Source of the DNA: Acidobacteriota bacterium
Lineage (GTDB): Bacteria; Acidobacteriota; Blastocatellia; Pyrinomonadales; Pyrinomonadaceae
Reading direction: 5' to 3'
NCBI GenBank assembly: GCA_023389035.1
Contig: JAEWFC010000015.1
Span: 62,001-126,000 of the forward strand
DNA: 64,000 nucleotides
Shown here: positions 1-9,440 of the stretch, piece after piece
Numbering within the stretch: the first letter of the stretch is position 1
Layout: each line of letters starts with the position of its first letter
Made by a program: the position numbers and the translations under genes
The notes under the pieces: model-generated
What the model saw: the letters and a program-made list of their open reading frames with translations, nothing else
What the model was told of the DNA's origin: nothing
The model's database searches: none

Positions 1-38
1 CGAACTCGGCGTCTTTGCGTGAAACTTGTCCGGCCTTT

Positions 39-488
39 CAAATCGTGCAAATCACGCATATCGCGCAAAGCACCATCGAAATCCCGTTGCAACCGATTCA
101 TAATCCACCGGGAATAGTCCACTAGCCGGATCTTTGATAACTCGATCTCGACGATATCGCGGCACCAAATGCGTCACCAAAATCTCCCCACTTTGGTTTC
201 ACCGGTGACGCACGCGCGGCTTGCCGCCGACCCCGGACCCACAATTACCGGATCTTTGGCACACTTTGACGAAAAATGGCCAAAAACCTCGATAAATGCG
301 CCACCCTGCGCCAGGCGCGCCAGCTGCAAAAGTGGCGCTCTTAATTGGGATTTCGGTCGAATTTGGCCAAAACGCCGATGTTTGTTCCGCTCTGTTCCGC
401 TCGCACGCGCAGCGTGCGGAACAAAAAAGGCAAAAACGCCCAATTTTGTCCCAGCTTGTCCCAGGTGAACGAGCGAGCAGTGGGACAA
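39..488. repeat. Composite mosaic of palindromic repeats, copy 1
   Basis: The first 535 bases carry no convincing gene. They hold a series of distinct imperfect palindromes: an A element at 39-70 (core CGCATATCGCGC), a B element at 171-211 (GCGTCACC to GGTGACGC), GCGGCTTGCCGC at 216-227, a conserved stretch at 247-276 (starts ACCGGATCTTTGG), a D element at 298-338 (ends GTGGCGC), an F element at 384-424 (TGTTCC to GGAACA) and an E element at 447-488 (TTGTCCCA to TGGGACAA). Most modules recur in the same order at 41.3-41.9 kb, so this is a repeated composite, not random sequence. Short ORFs here are by-products of the repeats. Confidence 0.75.
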
Positions 489-489
489 C

Positions 490-512
490 AAAAAAGGCCG
501 GACTTGCCGGCC
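490..512 (-). terminator. Rho-independent terminator of the dioxygenase/dipeptidase operon
   Basis: On the minus strand a 6-bp GC stem (GGCCGG with CCGGCC, 5-nt loop) is followed directly by six T residues. It lies 24 bases past the stop of the M19 dipeptidase gene, the correct place to end that operon. Confidence 0.8.
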
Positions 513-535
513 TCTTCAGCATGATCACCTGGCTG

Positions 536-1804
536 CTATTTCTTGAGCTTCATCAGGCTGCCGTCGGCGGAGATGCGTTTGCCGGCCGCGAGCTTTTCGG
601 TCGCCTCCATCGCACGCAGCATGTTTTCGCCGAGCACCATGCGGATCTCACGTTCGGTGTAGCCGCGGCGGAGCATCTCGTAGGTGACGAGGGCAAGGTC
701 TTCGGCACCCTTCATTGGAGGCGGAAGGAACGGAACGCCGTCATAATCGGAGCCGAGCCCGGCATGCTCAATGCCGGCAACCTTTTTGATATGGTCTATG
801 TGATCGACGATGCGTTTGTAATCCGCGATGTAGATCGGATTCGCGTCATAAAGCTTGCGGCGAGCCTCATTAAAAGCGGCAGTGTCGCCTTTGTATTGCT
901 CGCGAAGAGCGGTGACTTGATCGCGAAGTCTCGCCGAACGCTCATTTTCCTCAGTGTTGGTGCGGTCGTCGAGAAAGGACGGATAAAAGACGACCATTAC
1001 CACACCGCCGTTCTGCGGCAAACGTTTCAGCACCGCGTCAGAGACGTTTCGTGTATGGTCGTTCACCCCGCGAACCCCGGAATGCGACGCGATGAGCGGT
1101 GCCTTCGTGATGTCCAGCACGTCCATCATCACCTTTTCGGAAACGTGCGAGATGTCGACGAGTATCCCCAAGCGATTCATCTCGCGTACGACCTCTTTGC
1201 CGAAATCGGTAAGGCCGTTGTGCTTGATATCGCGGTGAGCGTCTGCCCAGTCGGTAGCAACATTGTGCGTCAGCGTCATATAGCGGACGCCGAGCCTGTA
1301 AAAGTTGCGAAGTGCGTAAAGCGAATTCTCGATCGCATAACCGCCCTCGATACCCATGAGCAGACAGATGCGGTTCTGCTTCTTTGCCGCACGAACCTCA
1401 GCGGCGGTCGTGCACATAACGAGTTCGTTATGACGCTCGGCTTCGCGGTACGTCGCATCGATAAGGTCCATCGCACGTCGCATCGCACCGCCGGTCTGCA
1501 TCGTGCTGCCGGAAACGTAGATCGACATGAACTCGCCGGTGATGCCGCTCTTTTTGAGGCGTGCGAGGTCGGTGTGATAAGGGTCACCGCCAAGCTGCCA
1601 GCGACCTGTCGAATCATCCGCCAGGTTGAAATCCTGATCGACCATCGGACTGGTAATGTCGTTGTGGCCGTCGATGATGATAGCGTTGCGGTGGATCTTA
1701 AGTGCTCGTTCCCACAGCTTCGGATCGGCGTCGGCAGGCATCGTTTGGGCAGATGCGGCGATGGAAAATGCGGCAAAGCAGGCGAGTAATGCAATTTTTT
1801 TCAT
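536..1804 (-). CDS. Secreted membrane-dipeptidase-type peptidase (family M19)
   Basis: This 422-residue protein has an N-terminal signal peptide (residues 1-19, ending ASA) and the renal dipeptidase fold. Metal-binding landmarks are visible: DGHND with His47 and Asp49, the Glu of GIEGG, the His of SHVS and the SHSGVRG motif, then GSDYDG near the C-terminus. Family members hydrolyse dipeptides, including D-residue-containing ones, with a binuclear zinc site, here probably in the periplasm. It overlaps the upstream dioxygenase gene by four bases (ATGA), so the two are probably translationally coupled. A terminator follows. The exact substrate cannot be read from sequence. Confidence 0.93.
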   Translation of the reverse strand: MKKIALLACFAAFSIAASAQTMPADADPKLWERALKIHRNAIIIDGHNDITSPMVDQDFNLADDSTGRWQLGGDPYHTDLARLKKSGITGEFMSIYVSGSTMQTGGAMRRAMDLIDATYREAERHNELVMCTTAAEVRAAKKQNRICLLMGIEGGYAIENSLYALRNFYRLGVRYMTLTHNVATDWADAHRDIKHNGLTDFGKEVVREMNRLGILVDISHVSEKVMMDVLDITKAPLIASHSGVRGVNDHTRNVSDAVLKRLPQNGGVVMVVFYPSFLDDRTNTEENERSARLRDQVTALREQYKGDTAAFNEARRKLYDANPIYIADYKRIVDHIDHIKKVAGIEHAGLGSDYDGVPFLPPPMKGAEDLALVTYEMLRRGYTEREIRMVLGENMLRAMEATEKLAAGKRISADGSLMKLKK

Positions 1805-2724
1805 ATGTTACGTACAGGAGAATGGAGTTTTTGTAATTTTACCGCAGTTTCATCCGCCCCCGAAGTGTGAGAGAGCATAGGGAAGAATCGTCCGGCTAGC
1901 TTCTGCCCGCGCGGAATCGGAGGAATGTCAGCGAGAAGCGGTTCGTCGCTGTCAGAAATGACCCCGTCGAGTATGAAATTTACCACAGCAGCTCGGCGCG
2001 GCAGCGGGGAACGATTTTCATATGAACCATGCAGCATCAACGGGTGATGAAAACATGCCTGTCCGGCATTGAGAATCATTGGAACCGGGCGGAACGAACG
2101 CTTTTGTCCCTCGGAAAGCAAGGCGAGTACGGCATCCATATCGTCAGCAAGATCCGTTCGCGGCAGCAGGTCCCATTTATGGCTCCCGGGCACGTAATGC
2201 AGACAGCCATTCTCTTCATTGGAATCTTCAAGAGCGATCCAGCAAGTCAAATGTGCGATCGGCCGAGTCCGGGTCCAGTAGGAATAGTCCTGGTGCCATG
2301 CGACCACACCGCCGTCGAATGCGGGTTTAACAAAGACCTGGTCATGCCAGAGGCGAACCGAGCCGCCCAACAACTCTTCAGCCACCGCGACCATAGGCTT
2401 GAGAAATATCAGATCATGAAACGCCGGCGAGACACGCCACGCTCCAAGGGCGTGGAAAACGACCCGCTCTCGAGACTCATTGCGGTTGTATTCGTAAAAA
2501 TGTACGGTCTCGGAATCACGCAGTGCGATCATTCGATCGAGATCAGCTCGGAGGGCCGCGACCTGATCACTGTTCAAAAGGTCGATACCGGTAATGAAGC
2601 CTGCTTCATCAAAATCGGTCGGAACCGCAGGCTTCTCAAGCGCTTCGCTGAAAAGTCCCGACACCGGGCGATGAAACTCCGAAAGGTCGTCGGAAAACGG
2701 GTTGGATTGGTATGAACTTTGCAC
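1801..2724 (-). CDS. Phytanoyl-CoA dioxygenase (PhyH) family protein
   Basis: A 307-residue Fe(II)/2-oxoglutarate-dependent oxygenase of the PhyH family. The HxD facial-triad pair is His144/Asp146 in WHQDYSYW, the distal histidine is His232 in MLHGS, and the arginines that hold 2-oxoglutarate lie just after it (NRSPLPRRA). It has no signal peptide, so it is cytoplasmic. The start is GTG at 2724; the next Met is too far inside the fold to be the start. It is first in a two-gene operon with the M19 dipeptidase (4-base overlap). Substrate is unknown; bacterial members hydroxylate lipids, amino acids or secondary metabolites. Confidence 0.88.
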   Translation of the reverse strand: MQSSYQSNPFSDDLSEFHRPVSGLFSEALEKPAVPTDFDEAGFITGIDLLNSDQVAALRADLDRMIALRDSETVHFYEYNRNESRERVVFHALGAWRVSPAFHDLIFLKPMVAVAEELLGGSVRLWHDQVFVKPAFDGGVVAWHQDYSYWTRTRPIAHLTCWIALEDSNEENGCLHYVPGSHKWDLLPRTDLADDMDAVLALLSEGQKRSFRPVPMILNAGQACFHHPLMLHGSYENRSPLPRRAAVVNFILDGVISDSDEPLLADIPPIPRGQKLAGRFFPMLSHTSGADETAVKLQKLHSPVRNI

Positions 2725-2889
2725 TATGATTTATTCGCCCGCACTGCCTGTCCCACCGGCAGGATACGCTAACTAGCTGATTTAACACAACTTGTGCTGA
2801 CTATTGGACTCTTGTTCAATTGCTGCTGTTGTCAAGTTCTGTCACCCCTGCAGTGACGGTATTTGTCATCGATACGGGTACGTTACATT

Positions 2890-5859
2890 ATGAGCTCAAA
2901 ACCAAAGGTTCCAAAAGGCGGTTCGAGTTCGGTCCGTAAGCCTCAAATAAAGAACGGTGTGATCGCGAACCGCGGCCTGCGCGAAAACGACTTCCGCGGG
3001 TTCATCGAGAATCTGCCGGTACTCTTCTACGTTGTTGATTCCAACCCGCCCTACACTCCGCTATATGTAAGCCCGGCGTTCTCACGTTTCGGCTATCCGA
3101 TGGATAAATGGCTGAAGGACCCCGACGTCTGGCTAAAGGTCATTCACCCTGACGATAAAGAATGGGTATTCGACCAAACTACCTATTCCACAGACACCGG
3201 CGAAGAGGTTGATTACGAATGGCGGCTGGTCGATGCCCTAGGAAAGGTCCACTGGGTCCGTGACCGAGGATGCCTGATCCGTGATAAGAACGGCAACGTG
3301 ATGTGCCGCGAGGGCGTGATGCTCGACATCACGGAACGCAAGAATGCTGTCGAAGCCCTCAGCCTCAGCGAAGAACGCTATCGAAATCTTTTTGAAAACG
3401 CGAACGATATCATTTATATCCACGACCTGCAGGGTCGTTACCTCTCGTTGAACAAGGCCGCAGAACGAGTTTTCGGCTATCCCCGGGAAGAAGCCCTTAA
3501 GCTCGACATGTCGACGGTAGTAGCACCGGAACATCTAGATCTAGCCCGCCAAAAGCTCCAGTCGAAACTTACCGGCGATATATCGCAGACGGCTTACGAG
3601 CTCGATTGTATCCGCAAAGACGGAACCCGCGTCACGCTCGAAGTGAACAGTGCGATCATCGCAAAGGATGGGGACCCGATCGCTGTACAGGGTATCGCAC
3701 GCGATATCACAGAGCGGAAAATGGCCGAAGAGGCGGTCCGTGAAAGTGAGACGCAATATCGTGATCTTTTTGAGAACGCGAACGATCTGATCTATACACA
3801 CGACCTAAATGGCAACTTTACATCGCTAAACCGGGCCGGCGAAAGGATCACGGGCTTCAGCCGCGAAGAAGCCCTGAAGATGAATATCGCGGAGGTCGTA
3901 GCTCCTGACTCTTTGAAGGCTGCACGTCAGATGACGGCTCGCAAACTTGCGACCGACAGCCCGACAACTTATGAGATAGAGATCGTCGCGAAGGACGGAC
4001 GGCGCGTTCTGTTGGAACTAAGCACGCGATTGATCCACAAAAAGGGCGAGGCCGTCGGTGTCCAGGGTATTGGACGCGATATCACCGAACGGCGGCGTGC
4101 TAATGAAGCTCTTCGCGACAGCGAGCAACGATATCGGCAGCTGGGCGAGGGCATCTTCCACCAGGTTTGGACCGCAGACGTGAACGGAAGCCTCGATTAC
4201 GTTAATCAACGCACCCTTGAGTACTTTGACCTTACACACGACGAGATCATCCGCGATGGCTGGCATAGCGTGGTACACCCCGACGATATTGATGAGAGCA
4301 TACGCCGTTGGAAGCGGTCGGTCATTACCGGAGACTTTTACGAAACTGAGTTTCGGCTTAGGCAATTTGACGGTACTTACAGGTGGTTCAAGTCGCGTGC
4401 AAATGCGGGCCGTGACGACAAGGGCCGCATCATCAAATGGTACGGCACGAATACCGATATAGACGACCAGCGTCAGAGCGAGGCGAAGCTCAACTACTAC
4501 GCCAGACATGACCCGTTGACCGACCTGCCGAATCGAGTTGAATTCATGAATCACCTGCAGGCGGCTATCGATCGGTCGAACGACCACCAGCAGACCCGAT
4601 TCGCTGTATTATTCCTCGACTTGGATCGGTTCAAGGTGATAAATGACAGCCTTGGCCATATCGTCGGCGACAAGCTACTCAAGGCCATCGCAGACCGTTT
4701 GCGAACATATATCAGACCCGGCGACATTGTTGCTAGGCTCGGCGGCGATGAATTCACGATACTGCTGAATCGAACGGGCGGCGTTCCCGAGGCGGAGATG
4801 GTTGCAGACCGGATCCAAAGAAGTATAGCTAAACCGTTTCGCATCGACGGTTACGAGGTTTTCACCACCGCAAGTATTGGGATAATTGTTTCAGACGACA
4901 TCGAGCGGGGCCCCGAGGACTTTCTCCGCGATGCCGATTCGGCTATGTATCGAGCGAAAGAAAGCGGAAAGGCCCGGTACGAAATATTCGACGGCGCAAT
5001 GCACGTTCGGAACCTGAATCTTCTAAAGCTCGAAACGGACCTTCGGCACGCTGTCGAACGCGGTGAATTTGAGGTTGCGTACCAGCCGATCGTTGAGATC
5101 CAGACCGGGCGTGTACGAGAATACGAAGCCCTTATCCGCTGGAGGCATCCGGAAAAAGGCCTCGTGCCGCCGGACGAATTCATCGAGGTCGCGGAGGAGA
5201 CCGGATTAATAATTCCGATCGGAAAATGGATCCTTCAGGAATCCTGCCGGCAGTTGGCAAAGTGGCAGAAACGATACGATCAGAAGCTCGCGGTAAGCGT
5301 GAACTTATCGGCGAAACAGCTGATGCACCCATCCCTTTTACCGTTGATAAAAGACATATTGGAGCGGTCGGGACTTTCATCCTCACAACTAAAGCTCGAG
5401 GTGACTGAAAGCACGGTCATGGAACATCGCGAGGGAGCTCTCTGCGTCCTGCAGCAGCTGAGTTCCATGGGAATCTCCCTCTCGACCGACGACTTCGGAA
5501 CAGGGTACTCAAGCCTTAGCTATCTGCAGACGTTTCCCTTTGAGAGGCTGAAGATCGATCGATCATTCGTTGAACAAATGGTTGAGAACGATCGAAGCGC
5601 CGCGATCGTTAAGACCATTCTGATGCTTGGGGAAAACCTGGGAATACAGGTTGTCGCAGAAGGTATCGAAACCCGGGAACAATTTGAGAAGCTGCTCGTC
5701 CTTGGCTGCAGACTCGGGCAAGGCTACTTTTTCTCACGGCCTGTTCCTGCCTCCAAAGCAAAACGATTGATCAGTACGATCGGCAAACGTTTTGTTTCGG
5801 ATCCCGGATTGTCGCTGCCGGGCAGCCTTCCTATATTTGAGGTCAGCAACATTCAATAA
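2890..5859 (+). CDS. Four-PAS diguanylate cyclase/phosphodiesterase (GGDEF-EAL)
   Basis: Cytoplasmic sensor protein of 989 residues from this ATG; an in-frame TTG lies 27 bases upstream, and neither start has a clear ribosome site. Order: PAS (about 35-150), PAS (160-277), PAS (285-402), PAS (415-530), GGDEF (540-700), EAL (715-970). The two middle PAS domains are clearly related and look like an internal duplication. The cyclase motif GGDEF is intact, and an inhibitory I-site RPGD sits exactly five residues before it. The phosphodiesterase half keeps EAL, the Asn of VNLS, TES, TDDFG, KID and AEGIE, so both halves look catalytically competent. It would make or degrade cyclic di-GMP; a PilZ receptor candidate lies at 43.3 kb. 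Confidence 0.93.
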   Translation: MSSKPKVPKGGSSSVRKPQIKNGVIANRGLRENDFRGFIENLPVLFYVVDSNPPYTPLYVSPAFSRFGYPMDKWLKDPDVWLKVIHPDDKEWVFDQTTYSTDTGEEVDYEWRLVDALGKVHWVRDRGCLIRDKNGNVMCREGVMLDITERKNAVEALSLSEERYRNLFENANDIIYIHDLQGRYLSLNKAAERVFGYPREEALKLDMSTVVAPEHLDLARQKLQSKLTGDISQTAYELDCIRKDGTRVTLEVNSAIIAKDGDPIAVQGIARDITERKMAEEAVRESETQYRDLFENANDLIYTHDLNGNFTSLNRAGERITGFSREEALKMNIAEVVAPDSLKAARQMTARKLATDSPTTYEIEIVAKDGRRVLLELSTRLIHKKGEAVGVQGIGRDITERRRANEALRDSEQRYRQLGEGIFHQVWTADVNGSLDYVNQRTLEYFDLTHDEIIRDGWHSVVHPDDIDESIRRWKRSVITGDFYETEFRLRQFDGTYRWFKSRANAGRDDKGRIIKWYGTNTDIDDQRQSEAKLNYYARHDPLTDLPNRVEFMNHLQAAIDRSNDHQQTRFAVLFLDLDRFKVINDSLGHIVGDKLLKAIADRLRTYIRPGDIVARLGGDEFTILLNRTGGVPEAEMVADRIQRSIAKPFRIDGYEVFTTASIGIIVSDDIERGPEDFLRDADSAMYRAKESGKARYEIFDGAMHVRNLNLLKLETDLRHAVERGEFEVAYQPIVEIQTGRVREYEALIRWRHPEKGLVPPDEFIEVAEETGLIIPIGKWILQESCRQLAKWQKRYDQKLAVSVNLSAKQLMHPSLLPLIKDILERSGLSSSQLKLEVTESTVMEHREGALCVLQQLSSMGISLSTDDFGTGYSSLSYLQTFPFERLKIDRSFVEQMVENDRSAAIVKTILMLGENLGIQVVAEGIETREQFEKLLVLGCRLGQGYFFSRPVPASKAKRLISTIGKRFVSDPGLSLPGSLPIFEVSNIQ

Positions 5860-5890
5860 AAAGGCGGTGACGCTCACGCATCACCGCCTT
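5857..5890 (-). terminator. Terminator between convergent genes
   Basis: A perfect 10-bp stem (AAGGCGGTGA at 5861-5870 with TCACCGCCTT at 5881-5890, 10-nt loop). On the minus strand it runs into a T-rich tail, so it should end the S9 peptidase operon; it may also act on the plus strand for the GGDEF-EAL gene. Confidence 0.8.
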
Positions 5891-5911
5891 CGTTTACGAA
5901 ATAAGCCAAAT

Positions 5912-8341
5912 CTACCGCCCGGCGGCCTGGCTACGCGGCTTCGCGTTCTTAACATGGCGGTCAAACCAATCGATCATCTCGAACAGCGTGTGCTCGATCG
6001 ATTCCTTTGCGGCATAACCGTGTGATTCGAGCGGAAGCATCACTAATCGGGCAGTTCCACCGTTGCCACTGAGTGCGGCGTAAAGCCTTTCCGACTGGAT
6101 CGGATAGGTTCCCTGGTTGTTGTCCGCTTCGCCGTGGATCAACAAGATCGGTTCATTGATCTTATGTGCATAGAAGAACGGCGAGACCTTTGTGTAAAGG
6201 TCGGTCGCTTCCCAGAATGTCCTGCGTTCCGACTGGAATCCGAATGGCGTAAGCGTTCGATTGTAAGCTCCGCTGCGGGCAATGCCTGCTCGGAAAAGAT
6301 CGCTGTGAGCAAGTAAGTTAGCCGTCATGAAGGCTCCGTAGCTGTGTCCACCGACGCCAACACGTTCCGGATCCACCACGCCCATCTCAACCCCTTTGTC
6401 GATGGCCGCCTTCGCAGAATCAACTATTTGCTGCACGAACGTGTCATTCACGGTTTCGGGGTTGCCGACGATCGGCATCGTAGCATCGTCCAAGACCGCA
6501 TATCCCTGAAGCAGGAAGAAGAGATGTGAGCTGCCTCCCATCTGCGTGAATCGATTCTCGGAACCGGAAACCTGGCCCGCAACCGACGAATCAGTGAACT
6601 CCAACGGATAAGCCCAGATCACGGTCGGAAGTTTAGTGCCCCCCTTGTATCCAGGCGGCAGATAGAGCGTGAATGAAAGGTCGACGCCGTCAGATCGCTT
6701 GTAGCGAACGATCTGCCGTTTGATATCGCGGAGTTGCGGAGCAGGGTCTTTGAAGTCAGTGATCTGCCGAAACGCCAGAGCCGTGCAGGTCTTCGCGGGC
6801 GGACAAACCTGACGTAGATAGAGATTCGGCGGCTCCGCGGGTGATTCCTTCCGCGTAAGGAAATTCATCCCCTCGTCATCAAGCATCGCTACGAATGACT
6901 CATACTCTTCCGTCCCAGAGCGGTAGATCTCGCGGGTCTGAAGCGTATTCAAGTTCATCGCCCGGAAAAAAGGCCGATCGCCCTCGGGCGAAGCGCCGGT
7001 CCCGGTAAGAAAGATCTCGTCGCCGGTCTGGCGGATCACGCTTCCTCCGTTGGCCAGTGTTTTCATGACCGGCGATCCTATATCGTTGTAACGATCGCTA
7101 ATATTACGATCATCGATCAGCTTGCTTGACGAGCCGGAGCGGTAATCGGTTTGGAAGATGCGACGCTTGCGTGTGTCCCGATCGAAATCGAAATACCACA
7201 TCATCCCATCCCGTTCGCCGAACATACGTCCCTGGAAACGGTGTTCCGTTTTCACTACCTCGGTTGCATCGCCCGTAAACGGGGCAGAGAGCTTCATTAG
7301 TTTGTCACGGTGTGATGCCTTCGTGCGCGGATCGCCTCCGTCCAATGCCTCGACCCACATGATCATAGCCGGCTCGGTTGGAACCCATGAGTAGCTTCGC
7401 GGACCGACGCTGACGCCCTGTACCGGAAGGTTGTCCTGGAGCGGGAGCTCTACGATCGTTCGGACCTTCTGTCCTTCGGCGTTCCAGATCTCGACCTTAC
7501 GCGGAAATCGGAACACAGGAAACTGATACGAGAATGGCCTATCGACCCTTGAGACGAGAATGAATTTTCCGTCCGGAGAAAGATCGAACGTGTCGTAGAT
7601 TGCGGTGGATCCTATTCTCGTCACGCGTCCGCTGACGTCGATCTTAGCCGGCTGCGACGACGCATAATATTCAAAAAGGCTTTCATCATTGGGGCTTCGC
7701 AGCAGATCTTGGAAGGTTGCTACAGCCCCGCGGCGACCCGATGTCTCCTGAATGTTCGGCTCGCTCGGGACAACGTTCTGATACGACGGAGCTGCGCCGC
7801 GTCCCGCCGGAACTAGCATCGCGGAGATGGTATTTGAGTTCTCCCAGTCAAATCCTCCGAACGCTGTGTTTATAAGAACGTCCTTGACCTTGGTTGCTCG
7901 TGCCGTAGCAGTGTCGATTATCCAAAGCTCTACGCCTGAATCTGTCAGATTGCCTGCTGCGAGGTACTTTCCGTCCGGCGACCACTGAGGCGACACGATC
8001 TTAGCACCGGTCGGCAATGCTACCCGTTGCTCTTTGCCATTCGCGATGGATTTTATCGTCACGCCAACTGAATACGGCTGGCGGTGCTGTGAATTCCGTG
8101 TCGGGTCAATACGAAGTCCCGCGAGCCGCAGCATTGGCCGTGCCAGTTCCGAGATCGGCGGATAGCGGAGCGGCTCAAGCAGTGCGATCTTGTCACGAGC
8201 AGGTGAGATCGACGTCGCGGGCGTAGTCGGCGCATTCAGCACGTCCATAACCGGCTTTGCAGGCTGCTTATAGGAGCCTTGCCCTGCAGCTGAGAGTGCT
8301 AATACTGCGGTCGCGCAAATAGCAAAAATAGTGCGTTTCAT
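5912..8341 (-). CDS. S9 family prolyl-oligopeptidase-like peptidase (glutamyl-endopeptidase type)
   Basis: An exported peptidase of 809 residues: signal peptide (about 1-20), an N-terminal beta-propeller with WSPDGKYLA and SPDGKFIL repeats, and a C-terminal alpha/beta-hydrolase domain from about residue 560. The catalytic triad can be placed at Ser667 (GHSYGAF), Asp740 (HGEADNNQG) and His774 (LESHGY). The Ser motif and domain lengths resemble the S9D group, which includes plant chloroplast glutamyl endopeptidase, but specificity is inference. It starts 4 bases after the beta-lactamase-fold gene and is followed by a terminator, so the two form an operon. Confidence 0.92.
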   Translation of the reverse strand: MKRTIFAICATAVLALSAAGQGSYKQPAKPVMDVLNAPTTPATSISPARDKIALLEPLRYPPISELARPMLRLAGLRIDPTRNSQHRQPYSVGVTIKSIANGKEQRVALPTGAKIVSPQWSPDGKYLAAGNLTDSGVELWIIDTATARATKVKDVLINTAFGGFDWENSNTISAMLVPAGRGAAPSYQNVVPSEPNIQETSGRRGAVATFQDLLRSPNDESLFEYYASSQPAKIDVSGRVTRIGSTAIYDTFDLSPDGKFILVSRVDRPFSYQFPVFRFPRKVEIWNAEGQKVRTIVELPLQDNLPVQGVSVGPRSYSWVPTEPAMIMWVEALDGGDPRTKASHRDKLMKLSAPFTGDATEVVKTEHRFQGRMFGERDGMMWYFDFDRDTRKRRIFQTDYRSGSSSKLIDDRNISDRYNDIGSPVMKTLANGGSVIRQTGDEIFLTGTGASPEGDRPFFRAMNLNTLQTREIYRSGTEEYESFVAMLDDEGMNFLTRKESPAEPPNLYLRQVCPPAKTCTALAFRQITDFKDPAPQLRDIKRQIVRYKRSDGVDLSFTLYLPPGYKGGTKLPTVIWAYPLEFTDSSVAGQVSGSENRFTQMGGSSHLFFLLQGYAVLDDATMPIVGNPETVNDTFVQQIVDSAKAAIDKGVEMGVVDPERVGVGGHSYGAFMTANLLAHSDLFRAGIARSGAYNRTLTPFGFQSERRTFWEATDLYTKVSPFFYAHKINEPILLIHGEADNNQGTYPIQSERLYAALSGNGGTARLVMLPLESHGYAAKESIEHTLFEMIDWFDRHVKNAKPRSQAAGR

Positions 8342-8345
8342 TGAT

Positions 8346-9353
8346 CTATTTCCTTTCCTTGTCTAAGCGTTCGATTATCTTGGATACGATCGATGGGATG
8401 ATCTCTTTCTCATTCGCATGATGCTCCGTAAAAATAGCGACAGCGAATTTTGAACCGCCCGGAGTCTCGATGTAGGCGGCATCATGGCGGGAACGGCTGG
8501 TCCAGCCGGCCTTTGACCACAGACGTGCATTCTTGATGTCAGCGTCGATGATCGCTTTACCTGCGAAATCTGTAGCCTGACTATTGGCCTTGCTCTTTTC
8601 TTCGAATGGGTTTCGGGCAAGCAGATCCATCATCATCTTGCTTCGTACGGCATTAACCGACCGGCCGCGTGCGATCTCGGCGATCAGACGTGCAGAAGCA
8701 TCCGTCGTCAGCATATTACGGTTCTCGCCTTTGTAATTACGGAACTGCTGCTCGACGCCGTATGCATCTTCACAATGGGTCTTTTGGTTCACATTAATAT
8801 TTGTGTAGCCCATCGACGAAAAATAACGGTTCATGCGGTTGCGTCGTTGGGACCAGAGTTCGAATTCCTTTGCGGGAAGCTCAGCCCCGCTGGAGGTCTG
8901 CGTCAGAACGTCAACAATGTACTGTGTCGCCTCGTTTGATGAATCGATGATCATGTCGCGAAGCCCTCTTTCGAGCTCCGTAGTCATCACGAGCTTTCCA
9001 TCTTCCACCTGTTGATAAAGAGCCGCCATGTAAAACATCTTGACGACGCTCGCCGGATAGATGGGCACATCACCGCGGAAGCTAGCTTCGCGTGCGGTAT
9101 CGCTTGCGAGGTCGATGAGCGTGACCGAAAGCTCCTCAGGCTTTAGCGGTTTCGTCGTGTAGGACTTGATGAAGTCGGAAACGATGGAATCAAGCATTGC
9201 CTGCAATTCCGAGGACCGCTCAGCCTTAAGCGGAGCATAGCTCTTAGGCTTTACTATTTCGATCTCGCCAGCGATGGCCTGAGTGTACACCGGCGATCCA
9301 AACACCAACGTAGCGCATAGCACCGCGAATAGGCCGTCACGTAGAAGTCGCAT
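8346..9353 (-). CDS. Secreted serine hydrolase of the class A beta-lactamase fold
   Basis: A 335-residue protein with a signal peptide (about 1-28). The penicillin-recognising motifs are SVVK (Ser102-Lys105), SSN at 138-140 in place of SDN, and KAG at 281-283 in place of KTG. The KTG variant and the lack of a clear class A omega-loop ExxLN motif make true beta-lactam resistance uncertain; a cell-wall peptidase role is as likely. It is the first gene of an operon with the S9 peptidase and is transcribed away from the amino-acid permease gene across an 87-bp divergent promoter region. Confidence 0.85.
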   Translation of the reverse strand: MRLLRDGLFAVLCATLVFGSPVYTQAIAGEIEIVKPKSYAPLKAERSSELQAMLDSIVSDFIKSYTTKPLKPEELSVTLIDLASDTAREASFRGDVPIYPASVVKMFYMAALYQQVEDGKLVMTTELERGLRDMIIDSSNEATQYIVDVLTQTSSGAELPAKEFELWSQRRNRMNRYFSSMGYTNINVNQKTHCEDAYGVEQQFRNYKGENRNMLTTDASARLIAEIARGRSVNAVRSKMMMDLLARNPFEEKSKANSQATDFAGKAIIDADIKNARLWSKAGWTSRSRHDAAYIETPGGSKFAVAIFTEHHANEKEIIPSIVSKIIERLDKERK

Positions 9354-9440
9354 AAATTATCCAGATATCTTTACGGGAAGCGATTTTCAGAGTATAAACG
9401 AAAATCAACTCTCAAAAAAGCTTTCATACGATCTATATAA

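Noticed and set aside
296..1789. Long plus-strand open frame of 497 codons
   Set aside because: It is antisense to the well-supported M19 dipeptidase, starts inside the repeat mosaic and matches no family.
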